From an uncultured Bacilli bacterium (GTDB lineage Bacteria > Bacillota_I > Bacilli_A > RF39 > UBA660), in assembly GCA_944359055.1 (NCBI GenBank), contig CALVSO010000010.1:1-52614 (forward strand): a stretch of 52,614 bases of DNA, read 5' to 3'. The notes below the pieces were generated by a model. That model was not told where the DNA came from. It saw nothing but the letters and a program-made list of their open reading frames with translations, and searched no databases. The translations under genes and the position numbers were made by a program. Of the stretch, positions 7,952-16,872 are shown one piece after another (the stretch's first letter is position 1; every line of letters begins with the position of its first letter).

Positions 7952-8158
7952 TTTATCTTGGTTAAGTCCATATTTACGATTGAATTTTTCAACTCTACCT
8001 GTTTTTGTAACAGTTCCTTGTTTACCTGTAAAGAATGGATGACATTTGTCACAAACTTCTAAATGTAATTCTTTTTTATTAGATCTTACTGTAAAAGTAT
8101 TACCACAAGCACAAGTAACTTTAGTTTCCATATATTCTGGATGAATACCTTTTTTCAT
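7943..8158 (-). CDS. rpmE: 50S ribosomal protein L31, zinc-binding form
   Basis: The protein has 71 residues: MKKGIHPEY start, CACGN and CDKC cysteine pairs (the zinc-binding C+ form) and the ending [12 protein letters not shown]. This is the form used when zinc is plentiful; a zinc-free paralogue may exist elsewhere. The ATG at 8158 follows GGAAGGAG; an in-frame start 12 codons upstream lies in the leader. Its location near murA and fbaA matches the B. subtilis rpmE-rho-glpX-murAB-fbaA region. Confidence 0.97.
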   Translation of the reverse strand: MKKGIHPEYMETKVTCACGNTFTVRSNKKELHLEVCDKCHPFFTGKQGTVTKTGRVEKFNRKYGLNQDKAA

Positions 8159-8243
8159 AATCTTTCTCCTTCCGCCATGACTAAAAAAAGTCATAGAAAT
8201 TTAATGCGTATATATTATAGCAAATAAATTTAAGAAAAATCAA
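8159..8243 (-). promoter_or_regulatory. rpmE promoter and leader hairpin
   Basis: TTGATT (8238-8243) and TATAAT (8214-8219) are 18 nt apart on the minus strand. The ~50-nt leader contains a perfect ATGACT/AGTCAT hairpin with a 6-nt loop at 8177-8194, just before the GGAAGGAG site. L31 leaders in Firmicutes are known autoregulatory elements; equivalence here is only suggested by position. Confidence 0.45.
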
Positions 8244-8935
8244 GCATTTTTGTTGTTTTTTTCAATAATTGTGTCAATTATTTTATTTGAAATCAATTTA
8301 TATCCATCTTTATTAGGAAAATAACTATTAGGATTATCAAAATAAGATGTATTATTGAAATCATTATATATATCTAAATAAGTTATTTTATAATTGTCAC
8401 ATAGTTTTTTTAATTGTTCATTAGCATATATAAAAAATTCATCTAAACTATTTTCTTTCAAACAATTATATATACCAATATATATTATATCTTCTTTAGA
8501 ATAAGTACGTAATAATTTAAATAAATTTTCTAAATCAACTGTTGCTTCTTCAAATTTTGTATATAAATCATTAACACTAAAATCATTATTAAAAGTTACA
8601 TTACTAAATAAATCATTCATTCCAACTGATAAAGTAATTATATCAGCTTTAATTAATATATTTTGAATATTTTTATTATCTATTTTTATATTATCTTCAA
8701 TATCTTTTACAAAATCAATACTTCTTTTATTATTATTAGTAAAACTAACATATTTTTTAACTTCTAAACTATCTTTAACATAATCAGCATAACCATAATC
8801 CTTAGCATTATAAGAATTTATTCCATTAGCAAGACTATCTCCCATTGAAAAATAATATATTTCTTTATCTTTAAAACCTAAATAAATTAAAAAAACAGAT
8901 AATAAAACGATAATTATAGTTAATATTTTTTTCAT
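8240..8935 (-). CDS. SGNH/GDSL-type hydrolase, membrane anchored
   Basis: The protein has 231 residues with an N-terminal membrane anchor (residues 4-20), then block I FSMGDSLANG (Ser34) and block III VGMND (105-108). The C-terminal block V, normally HPN..GY, reads YFPNKDGYKLI, so the catalytic His appears to be Phe. Family members are esterases or acyl hydrolases acting outside the membrane. Loss of the His would impair the usual Ser-His-Asp triad, unless another residue substitutes or the local alignment differs. The start follows AGGAGG. It lies downstream of murA behind a terminator. Confidence 0.8.
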   Translation of the reverse strand: MKKILTIIIVLLSVFLIYLGFKDKEIYYFSMGDSLANGINSYNAKDYGYADYVKDSLEVKKYVSFTNNNKRSIDFVKDIEDNIKIDNKNIQNILIKADIITLSVGMNDLFSNVTFNNDFSVNDLYTKFEEATVDLENLFKLLRTYSKEDIIYIGIYNCLKENSLDEFFIYANEQLKKLCDNYKITYLDIYNDFNNTSYFDNPNSYFPNKDGYKLISNKIIDTIIEKNNKNA

Positions 8936-8947
8936 AATTTTCCTCCT

Positions 8948-8970
8948 AAAAAAAGTAGATTGCTCTACTT
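8948..8970 (-). terminator. terminator after murA
   Basis: On the minus strand AAGTAGA pairs with TCTACTT around GCAA, followed by a T run. It separates fbaA-murA from the SGNH hydrolase gene. Confidence 0.8.
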
Positions 8971-8993
8971 AATTATATTATTTATTAACTAAA

Positions 8994-10247
8994 TTATTCA
9001 TCAACTAAAACAATATCTGCACCAACATTTTTAAGTTTTTCTATAATATTTTCATAACCCCTTAAAATGTGTTCAACATCTTTAATAATTGTTGTTCCAC
9101 TTGCTTTAAGCCCTGCTAAAACTAAACATGCTCCTGCTCTTAAATCAGTAGCAATAACTTCTTTACCTATTAAATCTTTTGGCCCATTTATATATATTTT
9201 TCTTTTATCAACAATTATATCTGCTCCCATTTCATTTAAAAATGGTACATTTTGAAATCTATTTTCATATATTGTTTCTTCTAAAGTTGATTTACCAGTA
9301 CAACCTATTAACAAAGTCGTCATAGGTTGTTGTAGATCAGTTGGAAACCCAGGGTAACCTAATGTTTTAACTGTTACATGGTTCATTTTTTCTGTTTTAG
9401 AAACAATTAAATAATCATCATGTATTTCTATTGGAACATTCATTTCTTTTAATTTTGATGTTAAAGACTCAATATGATCAGGTATTATATTTTCTATTTT
9501 TAATTTATTACCAACTAAAGCACCAGCTATAACATATGTTCCTGCTTCAATTCGATCAGGTATTACTTCAGCAAAACCATCACCTAATTTAGAAACACCT
9601 TTGATAGTTATTTCACTAGTTCCAGCTCCACTTATTTTAGCCCCCATATTATTTAAAAAAGTAGCAACATTTACAATTTCAGGTTCTTTAGCTGCATTTA
9701 AGATAGTTGTTGTTCCCTTTGCTTTTACTGCAGCTAAAATAGTATTGATTGTAGCTCCTACACTTGGCATATCAAGACTAACTTCATTACCAATCAATTC
9801 TTTAGCTGTAATTATAAATTTATTACCTTCTTCAACTACTTCTGCTCCTAATGCACGATATCCTTTTAAAGTTTGATCAATTGGTCTTGCCCCAATTGAA
9901 CAACCACCAGGAAAATACATTTCAACATGTTTATATTTTCCTAATAAAGCTGACATAAAATAATATGATGCTCTTAATTTTTTTGCTTTTGTTTCAGGTA
10001 TTTCTTTATTTTCTATATTAGTTTGATTGATAATCATCTTATTATCTTCTCTTTTAACTTTTGCTCCTAAATATTCTAATATTTCATTTAAAGCATCGAT
10101 ATCAGATATATTAGGAACATTATCTATTGTTACAATACCATCAGACAAAAGTGAAGCAGGAACTAAAGCAACTGCACTATTTTTAGCTCCACTTATTTTT
10201 ATTGTCCCTTTTAATTCTTTGCCTCCATTTATTTTAATTTTTTTCAT
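8994..10247 (-). CDS. murA: UDP-N-acetylglucosamine 1-carboxyvinyltransferase
   Basis: The protein has 417 residues. The PEP-reacting cysteine is in FPGGCSIGARPID (Cys116), the N-terminus GGKELKGTIKISGAKNSAVALVPA is typical, and DLRAGACLVLAGLKASG is near the end. MurA makes UDP-GlcNAc-enolpyruvate, the first committed step of peptidoglycan synthesis. Location beside fbaA and close to rpmE corresponds to the second Bacillus copy (MurAB/MurZ), not to the spoIID-linked murAA. The ATG at 10247 follows GGAGG; a GTG four codons earlier lies within that site. It is cotranscribed with fbaA. Confidence 0.95.
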   Translation of the reverse strand: MKKIKINGGKELKGTIKISGAKNSAVALVPASLLSDGIVTIDNVPNISDIDALNEILEYLGAKVKREDNKMIINQTNIENKEIPETKAKKLRASYYFMSALLGKYKHVEMYFPGGCSIGARPIDQTLKGYRALGAEVVEEGNKFIITAKELIGNEVSLDMPSVGATINTILAAVKAKGTTTILNAAKEPEIVNVATFLNNMGAKISGAGTSEITIKGVSKLGDGFAEVIPDRIEAGTYVIAGALVGNKLKIENIIPDHIESLTSKLKEMNVPIEIHDDYLIVSKTEKMNHVTVKTLGYPGFPTDLQQPMTTLLIGCTGKSTLEETIYENRFQNVPFLNEMGADIIVDKRKIYINGPKDLIGKEVIATDLRAGACLVLAGLKASGTTIIKDVEHILRGYENIIEKLKNVGADIVLVDE

Positions 10248-10278
10248 AACTTCCTCCACTATATTTGTATGTAATTAA

Positions 10279-11130
10279 TTAGGCTTTGTTATTGCTTCCA
10301 AATAATAATACTTTTTCTTTAATCATTTCTTTCATAGCAACTTCTCCACCTTTAATTATTTTACGTGGGTCATATACTTTATCATTTTCATTTAAAAAAC
10401 TTCTTACGGCTTTTGACCAAGCAATTTGTAATTCGGTATTAATATTTATTTTAGTAATGCCACAACTAATTGCTTTTTTTATTAATTCATCAGGTATTCC
10501 TGAACCACCATGTAACACTAAAGGTAATTTAACTAAATCGTGAATTTTAACCATTCTTTTAAAATCTAATTTTGGTTCACCTTTATATATTCCATGAACA
10601 CTTCCTAAAGCAGGTGCTAAAAAATCAATATTAGTTTCACTTACTAATTTTACCGCATCTTCTACTTTAGCATAAGCTAGTTCATTAGCAACACCATCTT
10701 CTTCTCCTCCAACAGCTCCTATTTCTGCTTCAACTGTTACATTTTTGTCTTTTGCATATAAGACTACTTGTTTAGTTATATTTATATTTTCTTCTAAAGG
10801 ATATTTTGAAGCATCAATCATAACTGAAGTAAAACCATTATCAATAGCTTTAGCACAAGTTTCATAACTACTTCCATGATCTAAATGCAAAGCAACTGGA
10901 ATTGTTATATTTAAATCACTAATTAAAGACCTAACTAAATTAGATACAGTTTTATATCCACCCATATATTTAACAGCGCCTTCACTAACACCTAATATAA
11001 CTGGACTATTTAATTCTTGACATTCTTCTAAAATAAATCTTGTCCATTCTAAATTATTTATATTAAATTGTGGTACAGCATATTTACCACTATCTGCTTT
11101 ATTAAGCATATCTTTCATATTTTCTAACAT
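10279..11130 (-). CDS. fbaA: class II fructose-1,6-bisphosphate aldolase
   Basis: The protein has 283 residues. Class II metal and substrate motifs are present: HLDHGSSYE, EAEIGAVGGEEDG, LAPALGSVHGIYKGEP and VLHGGSGIPDE. It cleaves fructose-1,6-bisphosphate to glyceraldehyde-3-phosphate and DHAP in glycolysis with a divalent metal. Tagatose-bisphosphate aldolase is a close relative, but the context (fba-murA as in Bacillus) favours FbaA. It precedes murA by 31 bp. Confidence 0.93.
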   Translation of the reverse strand: MLENMKDMLNKADSGKYAVPQFNINNLEWTRFILEECQELNSPVILGVSEGAVKYMGGYKTVSNLVRSLISDLNITIPVALHLDHGSSYETCAKAIDNGFTSVMIDASKYPLEENINITKQVVLYAKDKNVTVEAEIGAVGGEEDGVANELAYAKVEDAVKLVSETNIDFLAPALGSVHGIYKGEPKLDFKRMVKIHDLVKLPLVLHGGSGIPDELIKKAISCGITKININTELQIAWSKAVRSFLNENDKVYDPRKIIKGGEVAMKEMIKEKVLLFGSNNKA

Positions 11131-11235
11131 TCTATCACCAATTTAATTATATATATTTTTTATAATAAAATCAAGGTTATTTGTATTACATATGTCAAAA
11201 ATATGTTATAATTTCTAAATCAAAAGGAGAAATTT

Positions 11236-11307
11236 ATGACAAGAAATAATTTAAAAGTATGGCTTGAATATGAAATAGGAATAAGAAAAAAATTCAAAAA
11301 AGAATAA
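11236..11307 (+). CDS. possible 23-residue peptide
   Basis: An ATG with a strong AAAGGAG site 6-7 nt upstream opens a 23-codon frame (MTRNNLKVWLEYEIGIRKKF, ending KKE), basic at both ends. A TATAAT-like -10 (ATGTTATAATTTC) lies about 25 bp before the Shine-Dalgarno. It stands alone and divergent from fbaA in a 200-bp gap. The signal set is good for a gene this short, but I know no homologue and it could be chance. Confidence 0.4.
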   Translation: MTRNNLKVWLEYEIGIRKKFKKE

Positions 11308-11329
11308 TAACAAGAAAAAACTAAATAAT

Positions 11330-11848
11330 TTAAATTAAATACATCAATCCAATAATTATTAACACCAATCCTCCTATAATAGTGGAAGTTTTACCAATAA
11401 TATTATTTATTTTTTTACCTAATATTAAACCTAAATAAGTAAAAGATAAACTAAATAAAGAAAAAAGAGTTGAACAATATAAGTAATTATTACTAATTAC
11501 ATTTAACCCAATACCTACTGAAAAGCTATCAATACTTACAGCTAAACCAAATAACAGTATTTGTTTAAAACTAACTATATTTTTAATATCTTCTTCTTTA
11601 AAAGTCTCATAAACCATTTCAATACCAATTATAAACAAGATCAAAAAAACTATTATATTAGGATTACTTACATATTTTAATATAAAGTTACCTAAAAATA
11701 AACCTAATAATGGCATAACAAAATGATAAATACCTACTACTAAAGACAATTTATAAATATCTTTTTTATTTAAATTTAAAGTACCATACGCTAAAGCTAA
11801 AGAAAAAGCATCCATACTAAGACTTATCGCAATAATAATTACTAACAT
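11330..11848 (-). CDS. MntP/YtaF-family membrane protein, probable Mn2+ exporter
   Basis: A 172-residue polytopic protein with about six helices and the internal duplication of the DUF204 family: LSMDAFSLALAYG near the start and AVSIDSFSVGIG in the second half, each with the conserved Asp. MntP members export manganese; YtaF members are sporulation-linked. HFVMPLLG fits MntP slightly better. A manganese exporter would suit an organism with a Mn-catalase coat protein. Start follows AGGAGG. Confidence 0.75.
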   Translation of the reverse strand: MLVIIIAISLSMDAFSLALAYGTLNLNKKDIYKLSLVVGIYHFVMPLLGLFLGNFILKYVSNPNIIVFLILFIIGIEMVYETFKEEDIKNIVSFKQILLFGLAVSIDSFSVGIGLNVISNNYLYCSTLFSLFSLSFTYLGLILGKKINNIIGKTSTIIGGLVLIIIGLMYLI

Positions 11849-11893
11849 AAAAAATCCTCCTACAAAAATATATTTGTAAAAGAATTTTTTAGA

Positions 11894-12550
11894 CTACTTA
11901 CTCCAATCAATTGGTATAATATTTTTACTTATTAAAAAATTATTAGTTTTAGAAAAAGGTTTACTTCCAAAAAATCCATTATAAGCAGAAAGTGGTGAAG
12001 GATGAACTGATTCAACAATATAATGGTTTTTATTAGTTATTAATTTTTTCTTACTCCTTGCATATCCTCCCCATAAAATAAACACAATTGGTTGTTCTCT
12101 TTCGTTTAGCAATTTTATAATATTATCTGTAAATATTTCCCATCCTTTTTCTTTATGAGATAAAGGAGTATCCTTTACTACACTCATAATACTATTTAAT
12201 AATAATACACCTTGTTTAGCCCAATTAGTTAAATCATTGTTAGTTTTTTTTATACCTAAATCGCTTTCTAATTCTTTAAAAATATTATTTAATGATGGTG
12301 GTCTTTTTACATCATCTCTAACTGAAAACGATAAACCATGAGCTTCATTTTCCCCATGATAAGGATCTTGGCCTAATATAACTACTTTTACTTCATCATA
12401 GTCAGTATATCTTAAAGCATTAAAAATATCTTTATACTGTGGATAACATATTTTATTTTTATATTCATTTTTTACAAAAACACCTAGTTTTTTAAAATAA
12501 TCTTTATTTAATTCTTCTTTTAAAACTATATCCCAATTTTTATTTATCAT
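11894..12550 (-). CDS. ung: uracil-DNA glycosylase, family 1
   Basis: The protein has 218 residues: the water-activating motif GQDPYHGENEAHGLSFSV, the NWAKQGVLLLNS motif and the HPSPLSAYNGFFGSKPF leucine loop with its catalytic His. It removes uracil from DNA, the first step of base-excision repair. The ATG at 12550 follows AGGTG; an earlier in-frame GTG lies inside that site. It overlaps no gene but starts 10 bp after the AGCS symporter stop, so it is probably co-transcribed. Confidence 0.97.
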   Translation of the reverse strand: MINKNWDIVLKEELNKDYFKKLGVFVKNEYKNKICYPQYKDIFNALRYTDYDEVKVVILGQDPYHGENEAHGLSFSVRDDVKRPPSLNNIFKELESDLGIKKTNNDLTNWAKQGVLLLNSIMSVVKDTPLSHKEKGWEIFTDNIIKLLNEREQPIVFILWGGYARSKKKLITNKNHYIVESVHPSPLSAYNGFFGSKPFSKTNNFLISKNIIPIDWSK

Positions 12551-12559
12551 AACTAACAC

Positions 12560-13834
12560 CTACTTCATTTTACCACATTCTTTATATCTTCTCAATTCAA
12601 ATATAACATCTTTCTTTAATTGAATTATTGCATATATATTTATAATAGCTAATAAAGCAGTTAAAATATTTATTATTTCCCAAATTGTTTTAGCTGGTAT
12701 AATTGAACTTATAAATAAAATAACACATATAACTATTTTTAAATAATTTGTTTTATTTGTTAAATACTTTAAATTAGATTCCGCATCATAAAATCCAGCT
12801 AAAATAGTTGAAAAAGCAAATAGAATTATTGATAAAATAACTATTATATTTCCTATATTTCCCAAATGATATATAAATGCATTTTGAGTTATTTCAATAC
12901 CATTTAAATTATTTCCTAGGAAATTTATATCGCTAGTTAAAATTACTAAAGATGTTGCTGTACAAACTAAAAAAGTAGTTATATAAATACCTAATATTTG
13001 AACATAACCTTGATTAGCGGGAAATTTTGTTTTAACAGTTGAAGCAGCTATAGCTCCTGTTCCTAATCCTGCTTCATTAGAAAATATTCCTCTTTGAATA
13101 CCTACTATAAAAGATGACAATACTCCAAAACCTAATGACTTAAAATTAAAAGCCTCAAATATTATACTTTTAAACAAATTTGGTATTTGGTCAATATTAT
13201 TTATTATTATAAATATAGAAGCTAATATATATATTAAAGTCATAATAGGCACTAATTTAGAAGATATTTTAAATAATTGTTTAGTACTTTTATTTATGAT
13301 TATAAAAGAAATTAAAGTAATTATCAAACCACTTATAATAGGATTAATATTTATGGAATTAGTTATTGTATTAGCTTGAATACTTAAAAAACCAAATACT
13401 TGACTAATAACAATAATGAATGCATATAATCTACCTAATTTTTTATTTTTTAAACCATTTTTAATATAATAACTAGGGCCACCTTTATATAGCTTATTAT
13501 CCTTTTCTTGATATTTAACGCCTAAAGTTGTTTCAGCAAAACTATTAGCAGCAGATATAAAACCGATTATCCACATCCAAAAAATTGAACCTATTCCCCC
13601 TAAATAGATAGCTAACGCAATACCAGCAATACTTCCTACACCAATTCTTCCGCCTAATACCATCATTAAAGATTCGAAAGGAGATATTGAATCATTTTCT
13701 TTTTTTATTATATTTCTAAACATTTCTTTAAAATTAAATTGTACAAATTTTAATTTACATGTAAAATAAATACCAGAATATACCATTAGGGTTGTTGCTA
13801 TTGCCCATAAAATACTATCCATTATTTTAAGCAT
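12560..13834 (-). CDS. AGCS family sodium:amino-acid symporter
   Basis: The protein has 424 residues and about ten hydrophobic segments. The AGCS signature is clear: SPFESLMMVLGGRIGVGSIAG, GFISAANSFAETTLGVKYQ, GGPSYYIKNGL and GIQRGIFSNEAGLGTGAIA. It imports alanine or glycine (possibly glutamine) with Na+ or H+; substrate choice is not visible. The start follows TTAGGTG. A perfect palindrome ATTTCCTAGGAAAT lies within it at 12911-12924. Confidence 0.9.
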   Translation of the reverse strand: MLKIMDSILWAIATTLMVYSGIYFTCKLKFVQFNFKEMFRNIIKKENDSISPFESLMMVLGGRIGVGSIAGIALAIYLGGIGSIFWMWIIGFISAANSFAETTLGVKYQEKDNKLYKGGPSYYIKNGLKNKKLGRLYAFIIVISQVFGFLSIQANTITNSININPIISGLIITLISFIIINKSTKQLFKISSKLVPIMTLIYILASIFIIINNIDQIPNLFKSIIFEAFNFKSLGFGVLSSFIVGIQRGIFSNEAGLGTGAIAASTVKTKFPANQGYVQILGIYITTFLVCTATSLVILTSDINFLGNNLNGIEITQNAFIYHLGNIGNIIVILSIILFAFSTILAGFYDAESNLKYLTNKTNYLKIVICVILFISSIIPAKTIWEIINILTALLAIINIYAIIQLKKDVIFELRRYKECGKMK

Positions 13835-13870
13835 TTAATCACCTAATTAAGTATATTAATTTAAAAAAGT

Positions 13871-14683
13871 TTAATTTCTTAAACTTTCAATTTGTTCTTT
13901 AGCTAATTTAGTTACTTTACTTATTGCATCTAAATCCATATTTAATTCTAACATTTCCTTTGCTACATCTATTTTATTTTGTTCTTTTCCTTGAATTAGT
14001 CCTTTTTCATACATTACTTCTTCATATTGTTTTTGCTCTTCTTCTTTACTTATCCAATCCACTACAAATTGATCATTGTTAGCTTTTATTACTTCTTCTT
14101 TAAAATTACTCACTATCTCACTCTTTTCCGATAATTCTTCTAATCCTTGCTTACCCAAATCTAACATAATTAATGCTTCTTCACCTTTGGTAAACTTCTT
14201 ATCATTATTATAATAGTTTTTTATGTATTTGTCTATACCTACATTATATATTTTTATATAATCAGTTAACTCTATTTTGTTTATTCTATCATATAATGTG
14301 TATATACTTTTTTCATATTTACTATTATAAAAATTTAAATTTACTTGAATTATCGAATGACCTACTTTGTATTTATTTCCTCTTTCTGTATTTTCACTTG
14401 CTAACTTAAAAATGTAATGTAGATTTCTAATTTTTATTTCTTCACTATAATTTGTATTTAATTCAACATTAATTATTTTATCCTTTATTTTTACTAACAA
14501 ATCTAATCTTTGACCACGTATTTTATAATAATCTTGAATTAAATTAGGATTTAGTATTTGTAAATCTTCAATTTTTTTATCTATGATTGGTTCTAAAATA
14601 GCTATTAAAAATTCTTTTTTAACAGCAGCATACATGAAAACGGGTTCATGTCTTGCAGTGTAAAATTTTTTTATATAAATCAC
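13871..14683 (-). CDS. Rpn/PD-(D/E)XK nuclease-family transposase-like protein
   Basis: About 270 residues. It has the Rpn (YhgA-like) family features: FYTARHEPVF near the start, the catalytic strand pair QRLDLLVKIKDKIINVELN and a C-terminal charged tail with KGLIQGKEQNKIDVAKEML. These proteins have an endonuclease fold and promote RecA-independent recombination in E. coli. The start is unclear. The only in-frame start near the ribosome site is a GTG inside AGGAGGTG; the expected MKKFYT start reads ATA (14674-14672), as if ATG had mutated. It is a stand-alone gene between AGCS and ksgA. Confidence 0.75.
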   Translation of the reverse strand: MIYIKKFYTARHEPVFMYAAVKKEFLIAILEPIIDKKIEDLQILNPNLIQDYYKIRGQRLDLLVKIKDKIINVELNTNYSEEIKIRNLHYIFKLASENTERGNKYKVGHSIIQVNLNFYNSKYEKSIYTLYDRINKIELTDYIKIYNVGIDKYIKNYYNNDKKFTKGEEALIMLDLGKQGLEELSEKSEIVSNFKEEVIKANNDQFVVDWISKEEEQKQYEEVMYEKGLIQGKEQNKIDVAKEMLELNMDLDAISKVTKLAKEQIESLRN

Positions 14684-14732
14684 CTCCTATTAGTTTTATT
14701 AGCCAAAAGTGTGGTGATTTCCTGCATGATTT

Positions 14733-14763
14733 TAAAAAAAATTGCTTTTTTTAGAGCAATTTT
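14733..14763 (-). terminator. terminator after ksgA
   Basis: On the minus strand AAATTGCT pairs with AGCAATTT around a short A-rich loop and is followed by a T run, directly after the ksgA stop. Confidence 0.8.
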
Positions 14764-15588
14764 CTATAAATTATTAGCAATATCAATAAATATATTAATA
14801 TCTAACTGTTCAGCTCGTACAGTTAAATCAAAATTATATTTATTTAAAATATTATTTATTCTTTCTAAATCATATCCTTTTAAATTATTTCTCAAATTTT
14901 TCCTTTTTTGTTTAAATGAATCTCTTACTAATTTAAAAAATAATTGTTCGTTTTTTAAATTAACTCTTTCTTTTTTACTAAATTCTACTACGATACTATC
15001 AACATTAGGTTTAGGCATAAATACATTTCTACTAACATCTAATATTTTTTTTACATCAAAATAATAATTTAAATAAACTGATAAAGAACTATAATCTTTA
15101 CTATTAGGTTTAGCTTTAAATCTATCTCCAACTTCCTTTTGCACCATTACAACTATTTTATCAACAGCAATACTATCTTCAATTATTTTTATTAAAATAG
15201 GGGTAGTTATATAGTATGGTAAATTAGCGACAACATATAATTTATCATAATTATATTTTTTTATATCTTCTTTTATATTTTGTTTTAAAAAATCATTATA
15301 TATAATATCAACATTATCAAATTCTTTTAAATTATTCTTTAATATATCTTTTAAAGTTGTATCTATTTCATAACATATAACATTTTTAGCGTTTTTAGCC
15401 AGTTTATAGGTTAATGATCCTGCTCCTGGACCTATTTCTATTACTAATGTATTTTTATCAATATCAGCCTTATTTATGATAGAATCAATAATATTTTCAT
15501 CAATTATAAAATTCTGACCAAATTTCTTTTTAAAATTAAAATTATTTAATTCCATTATTTCTTTTATTTTTTTTGGTGAATATTCCAT
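14764..15588 (-). CDS. rsmA: 16S rRNA (A1518/A1519-N6) dimethyltransferase KsgA
   Basis: The protein has 274 residues: KKKFGQNFIIDENI at the N-terminus, SAM site VIEIGPGAGSLT, the catalytic NLPYY and the C-terminal helical KQKRKNLRNNL region. It dimethylates two adjacent adenines in helix 45 of 16S rRNA at a late step of 30S assembly. In Bacillus ksgA follows tatD-yabE-rnmV; here a Fic gene occupies the rnmV position. The Shine-Dalgarno AAAGGAG follows directly after a run of 11-bp tandem repeats. Confidence 0.97.
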   Translation of the reverse strand: MEYSPKKIKEIMELNNFNFKKKFGQNFIIDENIIDSIINKADIDKNTLVIEIGPGAGSLTYKLAKNAKNVICYEIDTTLKDILKNNLKEFDNVDIIYNDFLKQNIKEDIKKYNYDKLYVVANLPYYITTPILIKIIEDSIAVDKIVVMVQKEVGDRFKAKPNSKDYSSLSVYLNYYFDVKKILDVSRNVFMPKPNVDSIVVEFSKKERVNLKNEQLFFKLVRDSFKQKRKNLRNNLKGYDLERINNILNKYNFDLTVRAEQLDINIFIDIANNL

Positions 15589-15601
15589 ATTTTACTCCTT
15601 T

Positions 15602-15656
15602 CGGCTTATTTTCGGTTTATTTTCGGCTTATTTTCGGCTTATTTTCGGCTTATTTT
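15602..15656. repeat. five tandem 11-bp repeats upstream of ksgA
   Basis: CGGCTTATTTT occurs five times head to tail (starts 15602, 15613, 15624, 15635, 15646), with one T/C change in the second copy. The array fills the gap between the Fic stop codon, which lies in the rightmost unit, and the ksgA ribosome-binding site. It is a minisatellite that can change length by slippage. Confidence 0.95.
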
Positions 15657-16726
15657 AAATTATTTCTATATTTTTCTGTTAGTATATAATCTATATTTCT
15701 TTTTTGAATATCATTATATCTTTCTAAAAAACCTTTATCTATCCATTTTTTTATCCAATTATTGGCAGTATCTAAATTTATTCTAAAATGAGTGGCAATA
15801 TCTTTTGCTTTTATTTTTCCATTATTTTTAATAAAATTAGCAACCAATCTTTCCATTTTATTTAAAGTATCAACTATACTAATTTCTTCCTTAGTATTAA
15901 TATATATTTCTTTAACTCTATTACCAACTAATTCAAAAGTATCTGCCATTATTGAAATAAAATATTCTAACCATTCTGTTATATCGGCATCATTTCTTCC
16001 AAAATAAAAATTATGATTTAATCCCATTTGTAATGAATTGTAATATTTGTTTATATCTTTATCATAACATTCTTCCATAACATAAAATCCTTTTAAATCA
16101 TAATCATATGACTTTAAAATAAAATTAGCTAATAATCTTGCACATCTACCATTTCCATCCCAAAATGGATGTATAGTAACAAATTCATAAGCAAAAATAC
16201 CAGCTTTAATTGGAATTGGAATGTCATCATCTAAATTAAATCTATTAATCATTTGTATAATTAGAGATTTAACATCTTTTGCTTCAGGTGGCATATATAC
16301 TATTTTTCCTGATATTGAATCAGCTACTACATTTTGACCATCTCGATAATCATTTTTATGATTTATCTTTTTTCCTTCTACTAAATTATGCACTTTCAAT
16401 ATTAATTCTTCAGTTATATCAACATTTATTTCAGATTTATCATTTAAAAATATTAAGGCATTATAATAATTTCTAACTTCTAAAGCATTCCATTCTCTTA
16501 ATTCTTTTGGTTTTTCAATAACTTCTTTTACTTCTTTTAAATTTAAACTATTTCCTTCAATTTTTGTAGAATAATGAACCCTTTTAATTATTATTTCTTT
16601 TTTTATTTCTTCTTCAACTGATATAGGAATTTCTAATAAATCAACTATTTCTTTAGCTTTATTTATCCTTATTAAATTATTAACAATACTATTAGTATAA
16701 CTCCACTTAATATTAATTTTTTCCAA
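15650..16726 (-). CDS. class II Fic family protein
   Basis: The protein has 358 residues. The inhibitory motif STKIEGN (53-59) matches [S/T]xxxE[G/N], with Glu57 expected to block ATP's gamma-phosphate. The active loop is HPFWDGNGRCAR (186-197), complete for adenylyl transfer. The C-terminal ~80 residues are a winged helix (KIKAKDIATHFRINLDTANNWIKKWIDKGF). The TTG start at 16726 follows AAAGGAGG. It is unlike the Fic protein at 6771-7835, which lacks this N-terminal class II motif. It is inserted between yabE-like and ksgA, where Bacillus has rnmV. Confidence 0.92.
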   Translation of the reverse strand: MEKINIKWSYTNSIVNNLIRINKAKEIVDLLEIPISVEEEIKKEIIIKRVHYSTKIEGNSLNLKEVKEVIEKPKELREWNALEVRNYYNALIFLNDKSEINVDITEELILKVHNLVEGKKINHKNDYRDGQNVVADSISGKIVYMPPEAKDVKSLIIQMINRFNLDDDIPIPIKAGIFAYEFVTIHPFWDGNGRCARLLANFILKSYDYDLKGFYVMEECYDKDINKYYNSLQMGLNHNFYFGRNDADITEWLEYFISIMADTFELVGNRVKEIYINTKEEISIVDTLNKMERLVANFIKNNGKIKAKDIATHFRINLDTANNWIKKWIDKGFLERYNDIQKRNIDYILTEKYRNNLK

Positions 16727-16745
16727 ATATAAACCTCCTTTACTA

Positions 16746-16779
16746 ATTATATCATTTTTAACCGTGTCGAATTAGACAC
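16746..16779 (-). promoter_or_regulatory. Fic promoter with overlapping dyad
   Basis: A TATAAT -10 (16746-16751, minus strand) lies 19 bp before the Fic start. A perfect inverted repeat GTGTC/GACAC with a 6-nt centre (16764-16779) covers the -35 position, as an operator for a repressor would. The Fic protein's winged helix is a candidate binder. Confidence 0.5.
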
Positions 16780-16844
16780 CTTTTAAATTTACTTATTATT
16801 ATAACATTATTTTATACTTTTTTATTCATTAAATTTACGAATAT

Positions 16845-16872
16845 AAAAAGATGGTTTACCATCCCCATCTTT
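16845..16872 (-). terminator. terminator after the 3D-domain gene
   Basis: On the minus strand AAAGATGG pairs with CCATCTTT and runs into TTTTTAT; the stop codon lies in the loop. Confidence 0.7.
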
